Below are positions 8,622 to 16,783 of a DNA stretch of 33,258 bases, piece after piece. Under the pieces are notes generated by a model that saw only the letters and a list, made by a program, of their open reading frames with translations, ran no database searches and was not told the origin of the DNA. The position numbers and the translations under genes were made by a program. This DNA is from Candidatus Kapaibacterium sp. (GTDB lineage Bacteria; Bacteroidota; Ignavibacteria; Kapaibacteriales; UBA7675). The DNA is taken from the NCBI GenBank assembly GCA_028284775.1, contig JANQRB010000179.1, positions 1 through 33,258 on the forward strand, in the 5' to 3' direction. Positions within the stretch are counted from its first letter, which is position 1. Each line of letters starts with the position of its first letter.

Positions 8622-9977
8622 ATGCTAAAAAAATTCACCTACAACTTTTTGATTGCCCTTGAGGCAATGACGCAAAACAAACTGCGTGCATTCCTGACCT
8701 CGCTTGGGATTGTCTTCGGCGTCGCCAGCGTTATCGCAATGCTTGCCATCGGGCGCGGTGCCCAGCAGGAGATTTTAGAACAGCTCTCTCTGCTCGGCGC
8801 CAATAATATCATTATCAAGCCCAATGTCGACCAAGAGGAAGGTCGTCTGACCGTCGACGACGATACAAAGGCCGAGGCACAACGTTTCTCGCCGGGCCTG
8901 ACACTGGCCGACGGCAAGAGCATCGCCGAGTTCGTGCCCTATGTTGAACGCGTCAATCCGGAAATTGTCTTCGAAACTTTGATCGTCCGGAGCGGACTGA
9001 AACGCAGCAGCAAACTGGTCGGCGTCGGCAGCCATCATTTCGGCGATGCCGGCTTCACGCTGGCGGAGGGCAGCTACTTCAGCGAACTTCATGAGACCAA
9101 CTACAGCAAGGTCTGCGTGATTGGCTACGACATTCGCTCCAAATTTTTTCCGGGTGAAAATCCGATCGGCAAAAAGATCAAATGCGGTCGCGTATGGCTC
9201 ACGGTGATCGGCGTATTGAAAAAACGTTCGATCTCCCAGCGTTCGATTGCCAGACTGGGTATCCGCAATTACAACCTGGACATCTATACTCCGATCAGCA
9301 CGTTTTTACTGCGCTACCGCAATCGCGCAGTCGTGGCGGACGACGATCTGGATCGCAGCAGCGGCCGGCGGGGACGGAGATCGGAAAATAATCAGGAACA
9401 GACCGGCAATTCGGAACGCCGCAACTATCACCAGTTGGACCGGCTGGTGGTCCGAGTGGCCGAATCGAAATACAGCAACACGGCGGCGGCCATTCTGAGT
9501 CGCATGCTGGAACGCCGTCACAATAATGTCGTCGATTTTGAAATAATCGTTCCCGAGGCGCTGCTGGCGCAGGAACGCCGCACGCGCGCAATCCTGAATA
9601 TCGTACTGGGGTCGATCGCCTCGATATCGCTGATCGTCGGAGGCATCGGCATCATGAATATTATGCTTGCATCCGTAATGGAACGCATCAAGGAAATCGG
9701 TATTCGGTTGTCGCTGGGCGCCACTCCGCGCGATATCGTCCTGCAGTTCCTGAGCGAAGCAATGGCGATCAGCGTGGGTGGCGGAGTCGTCGGTATTACA
9801 CTCGGCGTGGCGTTGAGCCTGGGTATCGAATATTTTGCGGGTATCCTGACACTCATTTCACCTTTCGCGGTGCTTATCTCATTTGGCGTGGCACTCTCGA
9901 TCGGATTGATATTCGGCATTATTCCTGCGCGCCGCGCGGCGGCCCAGGACCCGGTCGTGTCACTGCGATATGAATGA
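8622..9977 (+). CDS. MacB-type ABC transporter permease (FtsX family)
   Basis: A protein of 451 residues. A first membrane segment (LTSLGIVFGVASVIAMLAIGRGAQQ) is followed by a large periplasmic MacB_PCD domain, then three C-terminal helices (LGSIASISLIVGGIGIMNIMLASV onward) with RIKEIGIRLSLGATPRDI, the typical FtsX/MacB coupling segment. It ends with IFGIIPARRAAAQDPVVSLRYE, the usual family terminus. A strongly charged insert (about residues 243-271, including SGRRGRRSENNQEQTGNSER) interrupts the periplasmic domain. MacB-type transporters extrude peptides, macrolides or lipids through mechanotransmission. Unlike MacB itself there is no ATPase domain, and no ATPase gene occurs in the operon, so the ATPase must be encoded elsewhere. 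Confidence 0.9.
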   Translation: MLKKFTYNFLIALEAMTQNKLRAFLTSLGIVFGVASVIAMLAIGRGAQQEILEQLSLLGANNIIIKPNVDQEEGRLTVDDDTKAEAQRFSPGLTLADGKSIAEFVPYVERVNPEIVFETLIVRSGLKRSSKLVGVGSHHFGDAGFTLAEGSYFSELHETNYSKVCVIGYDIRSKFFPGENPIGKKIKCGRVWLTVIGVLKKRSISQRSIARLGIRNYNLDIYTPISTFLLRYRNRAVVADDDLDRSSGRRGRRSENNQEQTGNSERRNYHQLDRLVVRVAESKYSNTAAAILSRMLERRHNNVVDFEIIVPEALLAQERRTRAILNIVLGSIASISLIVGGIGIMNIMLASVMERIKEIGIRLSLGATPRDIVLQFLSEAMAISVGGGVVGITLGVALSLGIEYFAGILTLISPFAVLISFGVALSIGLIFGIIPARRAAAQDPVVSLRYE

Positions 9978-10269
9978 AAGTTTCATCTGCGAGGCAATAG
10001 CGTCTATGCCGGGAATATGCGGGCCTTCTTCGGATTTTCCAGCGTCGATTTGCGGGCGCAGACGCCGGCGCTACAATACTGCCCGCACACGAAGAGATAG
10101 CCCCCGTCTGTCCGGCAATTCCGGCTCTTCGCTTATCTGATCAGGCGCCGGAGCCTTCTATTCCGCAGAGCCTGAGCCGTGTCCGACGACAACGCCGCCG
10201 ATGGAGTTGAATTCCGGGGTCGGCCGTATGATAACGCAAGCATGGCAACCAGCCTTTGACAATGTGTTT

Positions 10270-11796
10270 ATGAACAATCGTAATAAACTGCTTGTGCCGC
10301 TGCTGCGCCTGGCGCTGCTTTGCGGCTTCCTGCTCTGGGGGCCCCGCCCCGACTGCTGCGCACAGCCCAAGGAAAGCGGCGATCCGCTCGGGCTGCCCGA
10401 ATGCATCGCGCTGGCCCAGAAAGGCAGCTATGAAGCCCAGATTGCCAGATATTCCTTTGAATCCACAAAGTGGAATTTTCAGGCCTTCGAGGCCGGCTTT
10501 CTACCGCAGCTATCGCTGACGGCGGACGCTCCCGGCCTCAACCGCTCGATTAACATTTTTACCGAACGCGATCCCTTCGACAGCAACCGGACCATTACCC
10601 GCTTTTTGCGGAACAACCAGCTCGGCTCCAATATCCGGCTGAATCTGCGGCAGGAAATACCCTGGACAGGCGGGGAACTCAGTCTGTCCTCCGGCTTTTC
10701 CAATACATTCGATCTTGACACCGATCAATCGGATTGGAACTCCAGTCCCCTTCTTATCAGTCTCAGCCAGGACCTATTTCAGTACAACCCGAACGTATGG
10801 GATCGCCGTTTGGAGCCCAAACGCTTCGAAGTGGCCACCCGGGAATTTGCGGAAGAGCTGGAAAATCTGGCGGTAGACGTGACTAACAACTTTTTCGACC
10901 TCTATATCGCGCAGATGAATCTGGAGAGCGCGCGTTTTAATCTGCAGGTCAACGATACAATTTTTCAATTGTCCCAGGGCCGTTTCCGCGTAGGCAAGAT
11001 TGCGGAGAACGAGTTGCTTCAAAGCGAACTGGCCTTACGCAACGCTGAAATCCGCGTTTCGGAATCGCAGCTGAGCTACGAACTGGCGCGGCGCAATTTC
11101 AATCTGAAGCTGGGCTTTCCGCGCAGCCGCGCGCTGGCAATTGCGCCGCCGGACTCGCTTCTGAAGCTGACTATCGAGCCCGACTTCGCTATCCGCCAGG
11201 CGCTCAACAATCGCAGTGAAACTCTGGGCTTTGAAGTACAGGCCCTGGAAGCGGACCGCGCGCTGGCGCAGGCAGAGTCTTCCAACGGCCTTTCCGCGAC
11301 GCTGACCGCATCACTTGGGTTAAATCAGACCGGCATGTCATTGAGTGAATCGCTGCAAAACCTGGAAGATCAGGAAAACTTTTCGATTCGCTTTTCGGTG
11401 CCCGTGCTCAACTGGGGACAAAACAACGCACAAATTCAAGCGGCTCTGTCCGATCGACAGCGTGCCTTGACGGCCCTGGAACGCCAGAAAATCGAATTCG
11501 AGCAGCGCGTTTACGAGCAGGCGATGAACTTCAGCCAGGCACAGCGGCAAATCGAATTGGCCGCCAAATCCGACACTATCGCCCAGCGCCGCTTTGCCGT
11601 CGCCAAGAACCGCTATCTCATCGGCAAAATCGATATCACCGATCTCTTTCAGGCGCAGTCGGAAAAAGACAACTCGCGCCAAGCCTATATCCAGGCTCTG
11701 CGCGGCTACTGGTCGGCGTATTATCGTCTGCGGCTGCTGACGCTGTATGACTTCGAGCGTGGTCGCCCGCTGGTCAGCAACAGCCGACAAGATTAG
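10270..11796 (+). CDS. TolC-family outer-membrane efflux channel
   Basis: A protein of 508 residues from ATG 10270, where a plausible signal peptide begins (MNNRNKLLVPLLRLALLCGFLL, cleavage near CCAQP). An upstream in-frame ATG at 10201 would bury this signal and is rejected. Two long alpha-helical hairpins rich in Gln, Glu and Asn (LAVDVTNNFFDLYIAQMNLE and FEQRVYEQAMNFSQAQRQIE) and the beta-strand blocks between them match outer-membrane efflux proteins. It would form the outer exit duct for the adaptor and permease encoded upstream. There are 292 bp between the permease stop and this start, without a clear terminator. Its TAG stop overlaps the stop of the convergent DUF885 gene at 11793-11796. 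Confidence 0.88.
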   Translation: MNNRNKLLVPLLRLALLCGFLLWGPRPDCCAQPKESGDPLGLPECIALAQKGSYEAQIARYSFESTKWNFQAFEAGFLPQLSLTADAPGLNRSINIFTERDPFDSNRTITRFLRNNQLGSNIRLNLRQEIPWTGGELSLSSGFSNTFDLDTDQSDWNSSPLLISLSQDLFQYNPNVWDRRLEPKRFEVATREFAEELENLAVDVTNNFFDLYIAQMNLESARFNLQVNDTIFQLSQGRFRVGKIAENELLQSELALRNAEIRVSESQLSYELARRNFNLKLGFPRSRALAIAPPDSLLKLTIEPDFAIRQALNNRSETLGFEVQALEADRALAQAESSNGLSATLTASLGLNQTGMSLSESLQNLEDQENFSIRFSVPVLNWGQNNAQIQAALSDRQRALTALERQKIEFEQRVYEQAMNFSQAQRQIELAAKSDTIAQRRFAVAKNRYLIGKIDITDLFQAQSEKDNSRQAYIQALRGYWSAYYRLRLLTLYDFERGRPLVSNSRQD

Positions 11797-13598
11797 CCGG
11801 TCGTCGCCTGCCGGTCGATCCACTTCTGCAGTTTCTTTTCCAGCAGCCACAGCGGAATGGCGCCATTGCCGAGCACCTGGTCATGAAACTCACGCAGGTC
11901 GAAGGCTTCACCCAGGGCGGTCTCGGCTTTGCCGCGCAATTCCTTGATGCGCAGCTCGCCGATTTTGTAGGCCAGCGCCTGCCCGGGCCACACGATATAG
12001 CGATCGATTTCCGAGCGAATATCCAGCTCCGAATTTGGCGTGTACTTTTTCATGAATTGGACCGCCCGCTCGCGCTCCCACTTCTTATGGTGCAGGCCGG
12101 CATCGACAACCAGTCGACAGGCGCGCCACATCTCGAACGTCAGAGCGCCGAAGCGCTGCAGCAGATCTTCATACATCCCGCTTTCATAGCCCAGATGCTC
12201 AGCGTAAAGTCCCCAGCCCTCAACAAATGCCGTAAAGCCAAGTTGCCGACGAAACCACGGCAGATCTTCCAGCTCCTGTGCAATTGCAATTTGCAGATGA
12301 TGACCGGGCACCGCTTCATGTAATGCCAGAGCCGTCATCGTATACTTTGGTCGTGACGGCAGATCATAAGTGTTAACATAAAAGTAGCCGGGACGCGATC
12401 GATCTTCCGGGGCCGAATAGTAGTACGCCTGCGGAGCTGAGCGAGCGCGATAGGCTTCCATTTCCTTGAGGTCGTAAGGAGCTTGCGGCAGTCGACCGAA
12501 CAGTTGTGGCAGACGGCTGTCCATAGTCTTCAGAATGACACGGTAGACCTGCATAAGCGAATCTTTGTCCGTAAAATAGAACTGCTCGTCGTTGCGCAGA
12601 AAGTCGTAAAAACGATCCATGGGCATGTCGTAGCCCAGCTCGACTTTCAGCGCTTCCATCCTGGCATGGATTCGCTCTACTTCCTGCATTCCAATCTGGA
12701 ATATTTCATCTGCACTGAGATCAGTTGTAGTGTGGTGCTTGATGGCTCGCTGATAACGCCGCTCGCCGTCGGGCATGGACCAGATGCCGGGTTCTTCACG
12801 GGCGGCTGGCAAATATTCCTCCTTCAAAAAAGTGTGCAGCTTGCGGTATGCAGGCTGTACGCGCAGAGTGACGAGCGTTTGCAGTTCGGCGGTGGTCTGT
12901 ATTCCGGCCTCCGTCGGCAGAGCGAAATCGTCCCGAAATACCGGAATCATAAAGGGTGTGTCTTCGGCATCCTGCAGCGCGACATTTTCTACCTGCGCCA
13001 CGATTTGCTCCACGACGAAGCGCGGCTGCACCAGTTTGTTTTCGATGCCTGCGCGTATATTCTCAATCGTTTGATCTACTGCTACAGGAAAGGCTTCAAG
13101 ACGACGAAAAAAGCGCTGGTACTCTTCGACGCTGCTAAGTGGCTGGTAATCAATGATTTGTGGAAACTCGATGTGCAGTCCGCCCTGCTGCGTCAGGGGC
13201 ATCATGTAGCCTGACAAGTCTTCACTGTCGATACTCTCGTTGAGGGATCCCTTAAAGAGGTCGTAATTGAGCTTATCAGCTTCCGACAGCTTATCGTACT
13301 TGATCGACTCCAGGTCTCGAACGAAGCTGCGCAAAGAATCGAATCCAGCGACAACCGCCGCAGCCGAAAGGTCGGTCAGCCGATCGGAATAACGATGGTC
13401 GCCTTCATAAGACGCCCATTCGGGATAGGTTCGCATCTGATATTCCCGATATCGTTCGAAGAGGGCGGTCAGGGCGGGATCGCTTTTCGTCTCGACCAGT
13501 TCGGATCGGGTATCCTTATCAGCGCTGTTTTGCTTCGGTTCCGTACAGGACCAGACTGTACACAGCAGCAGTAGACTCGCAAAGGCAACAAATCGCAT
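11793..13598 (-). CDS. DUF885 family metallopeptidase-like lipoprotein
   Basis: A protein of 601 residues. The N-terminus MRFVAFASLLLLCTVWSC ends in a cysteine (C18) that fits a lipoprotein signal, although Trp at -2 is unusual for a lipobox. The DUF885 signature HEAVPGHH lies at residues 427-434; H427, E428 and H433 would be zinc ligand/catalytic positions. AFVEGWGLYAE at about 457-467 likely supplies the glutamate ligand. DUF885 proteins are widespread, secreted, predicted zinc peptidases of unknown physiological substrate. The gene converges on the TolC gene and overlaps it by the stop codons. It stands alone, with 814 bp of noncoding sequence upstream. Confidence 0.9.
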   Translation of the reverse strand: MRFVAFASLLLLCTVWSCTEPKQNSADKDTRSELVETKSDPALTALFERYREYQMRTYPEWASYEGDHRYSDRLTDLSAAAVVAGFDSLRSFVRDLESIKYDKLSEADKLNYDLFKGSLNESIDSEDLSGYMMPLTQQGGLHIEFPQIIDYQPLSSVEEYQRFFRRLEAFPVAVDQTIENIRAGIENKLVQPRFVVEQIVAQVENVALQDAEDTPFMIPVFRDDFALPTEAGIQTTAELQTLVTLRVQPAYRKLHTFLKEEYLPAAREEPGIWSMPDGERRYQRAIKHHTTTDLSADEIFQIGMQEVERIHARMEALKVELGYDMPMDRFYDFLRNDEQFYFTDKDSLMQVYRVILKTMDSRLPQLFGRLPQAPYDLKEMEAYRARSAPQAYYYSAPEDRSRPGYFYVNTYDLPSRPKYTMTALALHEAVPGHHLQIAIAQELEDLPWFRRQLGFTAFVEGWGLYAEHLGYESGMYEDLLQRFGALTFEMWRACRLVVDAGLHHKKWERERAVQFMKKYTPNSELDIRSEIDRYIVWPGQALAYKIGELRIKELRGKAETALGEAFDLREFHDQVLGNGAIPLWLLEKKLQKWIDRQATTG

Positions 13599-14412
13599 TT
13601 AGCAATGTCCGGGATTATTAGTAAGGCGCGTTTGTGATTACTCTAAACTACATTCAATTCGGCAGTCTGCAAACCGCGAGCTGCGATTTTCAGCTCCGCC
13701 GCCCCGCTCGGAATAGCGGCGAATTCCACCTAACATATCACTTAAGATTCCAGTAGATCAGGCAAGGGACGACATCACACAGGGTGTAACATATCGCAAA
13801 AAAATCGATACAATTTTGAGTTGATGCTAAATCGACAGATGCCAAATTGCGCAAAAATCAGCGTTATTGACAAAAACACGATGGCCAGGCCCATCGACAG
13901 AAGTTATTTTGCTTGCGTAATTTCTGCCATAATACTACATTTTCGCTTGAAAATTGTTTCAGTTGCGTGCGATCCTGCCTTTCGTCGAACTTTGGACGAT
14001 GTAAGGCTGCGTTATGAAGTGCACTTGGTTTGCAGATCATGAATTCGTCGATTTTTCTGCGCCAGAAGCATTTTCCGAGGGGATTCGACCAAATTTCCTG
14101 CGAAGCGGTACACGGCGGGTACGTTTTAGAGAGTCGGTTATCAGCGTTACGTTCAGTGATTGATTAGTTCGCAGCGCGGAAGTGATTCTTCCGCGAGAGA
14201 ATACCGCGCATTTCAATGAACTGCGGTCAATTATCTTGACACTCGGTGAATTACACGGGCGTAATGATATATAATATATGTCTACAAAGCACTTGAAAAA
14301 GTTCTAAGATATATCCTTAGGTTTATGTAATTTGGTTGGCGCTGCATTCCCGCTCAACCATTATCGGCTAGAAACACTACGTTTCCTGGGACGCATTTAG
14401 CCATGGAACACT
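13599..14412. other. 814-bp intergenic region between divergent DUF885 and response regulator genes
   Basis: No convincing gene was found; a 73-codon frame at 13821-14042 has no recognisable motif or ribosome binding site. The region is AT-rich towards 14220-14335. TAACATATC occurs twice, at 13731-13739 and 13787-13795. A CCTTAG-containing AT-rich box lies at about 14305-14330. Promoters for both flanking genes are presumed here but not placed. Confidence 0.5.
14305..14330 (+). promoter_or_regulatory. AAG(A)TATATCCTTA box upstream of the response regulator
   Basis: AAGATATATCCTTA at 14305-14318 closely resembles AAGTATATCCTTA at 18981-18993, and both are followed by an AT-rich TGTAA-containing stretch. 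This copy lies about 95 bp upstream of the response regulator start; the other lies upstream of the histidine kinase. A shared regulator or promoter element is possible. Confidence 0.3.
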
Positions 14413-15045
14413 ATGACACATGTACTTGTAGCAGACGGACACTCATTTCTCCGGGTGGGACTGAAACTCTATCTCAACTACAGCCTTGACGATATGACGG
14501 TGGGGACAGTCGACAATCAGAAAGATACCCTCCACTATCTTGAAAACAATGATGTCGACATAGTCATCCTCGATATACAGCTTCCACCCGCAGGCGGACT
14601 TCAGACCTTGAAACAGATTCGCCAGAAAAACGGCAATCTGCCGGTCTTGATTCTCAGCGTCAATCCCGAGCACGATTTTGCCATGCGAGCGTTCAAATCG
14701 GGCGCTGCCGGCTTTTTGAGCATCGACCTGGACGTCAAGGAATTGATTACAGCGATTCAAACGGCCTTAAACGGTAAAAAGTATGTTTCGACGGCCCTTG
14801 CGGAACGGCTTGCCGGCGAAGTTTTCGGGAGCGGCGATTACTCGCCGCATGAGCGCTTGTCGGATCGTGAGTTCGAAATTTTTCGTCTGCTGGCCAATGG
14901 TCAAACTCCGACCGTCATCGCCGAGCATCTCAACCTGAGTCCGAAAACAGTGGATACGCATCGCCGTAACATCCTTGAAAAAATGCAGCTGCGAACCAAT
15001 TCCGATCTTATCCGCTACGCCATGAAGCACAATCTCGTGGACTGA
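14413..15045 (+). CDS. NarL/FixJ-type response regulator with an atypical receiver
   Basis: A protein of 210 residues: a receiver domain (about 1-120) and a LuxR-type helix-turn-helix (about 145-207, LSDREFEIFRLLANGQTP then LSPKTVDTHRRNILEKM). The phosphoacceptor aspartate is present (D54 in DIVILDIQLPP), as is the switch serine (S82). However, the acidic pair normally read as DD is ADGH, with glycine at position 9. The conserved lysine after GAxGF is replaced by isoleucine (GAAGFLSID, I104). These losses suggest weak or no conventional phosphorylation. ATG at 14413 is used; another ATG at 14403 is out of frame. No kinase gene adjoins it; the histidine kinase at 16784-18643 carries a HisKA-type H-box rather than the HisKA_3 type usual for NarL partners. 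Confidence 0.92.
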   Translation: MTHVLVADGHSFLRVGLKLYLNYSLDDMTVGTVDNQKDTLHYLENNDVDIVILDIQLPPAGGLQTLKQIRQKNGNLPVLILSVNPEHDFAMRAFKSGAAGFLSIDLDVKELITAIQTALNGKKYVSTALAERLAGEVFGSGDYSPHERLSDREFEIFRLLANGQTPTVIAEHLNLSPKTVDTHRRNILEKMQLRTNSDLIRYAMKHNLVD

Positions 15046-15238
15046 TAGAGCACCTCACTGCCAGTAGTCTTGTTTTTCTTCCTGCTCCTTCCTGATTTTG
15101 GCCAATCGCCTACGCCGCATTATCGATGCAGACGGAGATTATGGCGCTGACCGCCAGTCTCGGCTATGGCAAAGTCGATGAAATTTGCCTGAAACGGGCG
15201 TTAATCCGGTATAAGAGAATCCCTGATAATTTCATAGG

Positions 15239-15284
15239 AAAAACCCTTAGACTGAAATCAGAAAAACCCTTATGCTAAAATCAG
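15239..15284 (+). repeat. Two 23-bp tandem direct repeats containing AAAAACCCTTA
   Basis: Units at 15239-15261 and 15262-15284 are directly abutting and identical in 20 of 23 positions. Each begins AAAAACCCTTA and ends AAATCAG. The 23-bp period is close to two turns of the DNA helix, as expected for side-by-side protein sites on one face. The ATCAGAAAAACCCTTAT word across the junction (15257-15273) recurs at 6964-6980 with two changes. Confidence 0.6.
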
Positions 15285-15557
15285 ACTTTGTCCGATTGAT
15301 AGGCAGTTGCGCTTGTCGTAGTTTGCATCCGGTTCGACAAGAGACAGGGACTGAGAGACAATCGAAAAGGAAGAGAATTACGAATGACAGCCTGTAGCAG
15401 CCCGGTAAAGCTTTCAACAACCAAACGCGCTTACAGGCGACCCGAGGATAGCAAGCGATTGCAATGTGAAAAAACGACGATTTCAGTACATAGTCATAGA
15501 GACATTCAAATTTCCGCCTTTCACGCGGAGACATCACGGCGATGAGGAGATTGACTT

Positions 15558-15617
15558 ATGAAACGAGGCAGCGACAGACGCTGGTTCGGAATGTTTTACC
15601 GTAGCCACCAAGGCTAA
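15558..15617 (+). CDS. Possible small peptide ORF (19 residues)
   Basis: ATG at 15558 opens a 19-codon frame ending in TAA, encoding MKRGSDRRWFGMFYRSHQG. GAGGAG lies eight bases upstream, one of the best Shine-Dalgarno-like sequences in the window, and a strong hairpin at 15674-15700 lies 56 bp after the stop. The peptide is basic and aromatic, with no signal peptide and no resemblance I recognise. It could be a leader peptide, a small regulator, or chance. Evidence is only the translation signal and the downstream hairpin. Confidence 0.3.
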   Translation: MKRGSDRRWFGMFYRSHQG

Positions 15618-15673
15618 GTCCCGTGTTTATGCCGCAATCGCTCTTTTGGAGTATAGACCCGATTTCCCTCTGC

Positions 15674-15700
15674 ACCGGCCGGTTCACCACACCGGCCGGT
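15674..15700 (+). terminator. Probable intrinsic terminator hairpin
   Basis: ACCGGCCGGT at 15674-15683 is repeated at 15691-15700 after TCACCAC. The word is its own reverse complement, so the two copies form a perfect 10-bp GC-rich stem with a 7-base loop. ACTATTTTA follows, a weak U-tract. It fits termination of a transcript from the left, possibly the small ORF or response regulator unit. The mtgA start is 230 bp further on. Confidence 0.6.
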
Positions 15701-15930
15701 ACTATTTTAAAGGCAGAGCCCAGTCATTAGCTTGAATTAAACCCGCCGCGGGCAGTCGGGCCGGCCCGGGAGATTTTTGTAGTTTGCCCGCCTGGCCTGT
15801 AGCCGGTGCATCTCGAGCACAACTGCTTTCCGTCCAGGATGATTGTTTTCAGGGGCAGCCGAAATTTATCCGAGAATCCCTGGAGCAATCTCGATCCGTT
15901 ACTTGATGTTTCGAACCATTCGATAGCTGC

Positions 15931-16638
15931 ATGCATATTTTAACACGTTTTCTGCGTGGAAGCTGGCGCTGGCTCGCCGGAATCGTGGTGGTATTCATCA
16001 TAACGTCCGTTTTTCAGGTCCTGCTCTGCCGCTTTGTCGATCCGCCCGTGACCCCGTTGATGCTCCTGCGCGCCTTCGAAGGATTGGTGACAAAAGGTTC
16101 TACGGGCCGGACTCAGAAATTCTGGCGCGATGCCGATCAGGTGTCGCCCCACTTTTTCCGCGCAACGCTGGCGGCGGAAGATGCGCGATTTTTCAATCAT
16201 TGCGGTTTTGATTGGCGCGCGATCCGTCGCGCCTGGCGATACAATGCCAGACGCTCCGGGCGCGGCAAGCTTGGCGGCAGCACCATCAGTATGCAGACCG
16301 CAAAGAACGTCTTTCTCTGGCCTTCGCGCAACTACCTCCGCAAGGGACTGGAGGCCTGGTACACACTGCTGATTGAATGCTGTTGGAGCAAAGAGCGAAT
16401 TCTGGAAATCTATGTGAACATCGTCGAGCTCGGCGACGGCATCTATGGTGTCGAAGCTGCAGCGCAGCACTATTTCCACAAGTCGGCCGCCGGATTGAAT
16501 CCGGATGAGGCGGCAATGTTGGCTGCAATTTTACCTGCCCCGCGAAGCTGGCGTCCTCTGGAGCCCAGCTCCTATTTGCAAAAACGCCGGAATCGTATCA
16601 TCCGCCGGATGAAGTCGATTCGTTTACCGAATTTGTGA
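15931..16638 (+). CDS. mtgA: Monofunctional biosynthetic peptidoglycan transglycosylase
   Basis: A protein of 235 residues, the usual MtgA length. An N-terminal membrane helix (WRWLAGIVVVFIITSVFQVLL, about residues 12-32) is followed by a GT51 domain. The catalytic glutamate lies in AAEDARFFNHCGFDWRAI (E79 region), with GGSTISMQTAKNVFLWPSR and the ILEIYVNIVELGDGIYGVEAAAQHYF block typical of the family. The enzyme polymerises lipid II into glycan strands at the periplasmic face of the inner membrane and lacks the transpeptidase domain of class A PBPs. It converges with the histidine kinase gene, 145 bp away. Confidence 0.95.
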   Translation: MHILTRFLRGSWRWLAGIVVVFIITSVFQVLLCRFVDPPVTPLMLLRAFEGLVTKGSTGRTQKFWRDADQVSPHFFRATLAAEDARFFNHCGFDWRAIRRAWRYNARRSGRGKLGGSTISMQTAKNVFLWPSRNYLRKGLEAWYTLLIECCWSKERILEIYVNIVELGDGIYGVEAAAQHYFHKSAAGLNPDEAAMLAAILPAPRSWRPLEPSSYLQKRRNRIIRRMKSIRLPNL

Positions 16639-16783
16639 GTGGCGGGGCCGAAATCAAAGCGCGTTCCCAGGCAGCCGCGAGATTTATCAAAACCTCATTT
16701 GATTGTATTCGATGGCATAGGGGTGGATCGGATGCGTTCGTGGCAGCAAGACTAGGCGGCGGTGCGTCGGTCCGTCAGACGGC

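Larger units (their letters stand above)
15046..15930. other. 885-bp intergenic region with repeats and hairpin
   Basis: This stretch between the response regulator and mtgA holds a 23-bp tandem repeat (15239-15284), a possible 19-codon ORF with a strong Shine-Dalgarno-like sequence (15558-15617), and a 10-bp-stem hairpin (15674-15700). The remainder towards mtgA shows no recognised feature. Confidence 0.55.

Noticed and set aside
13821..14042. A 73-codon frame between the DUF885 and response regulator genes
   Set aside because: It has no recognisable motif, no ribosome binding site and unusual composition for a gene of this window.
15126..15278. A 50-codon frame beginning MQTEIMALTAS
   Set aside because: Its codons look plausible at first, but the end runs through the 23-bp tandem repeat, there is no good ribosome binding site for the first ATG, and no family is recognised.
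15558..15617. Reading the small ORF as a RiPP precursor or signalling peptide of the PKS system
   Set aside because: No modification enzyme, protease or exporter adjoins it and there is no leader-like motif; kept only as a low-confidence peptide ORF.
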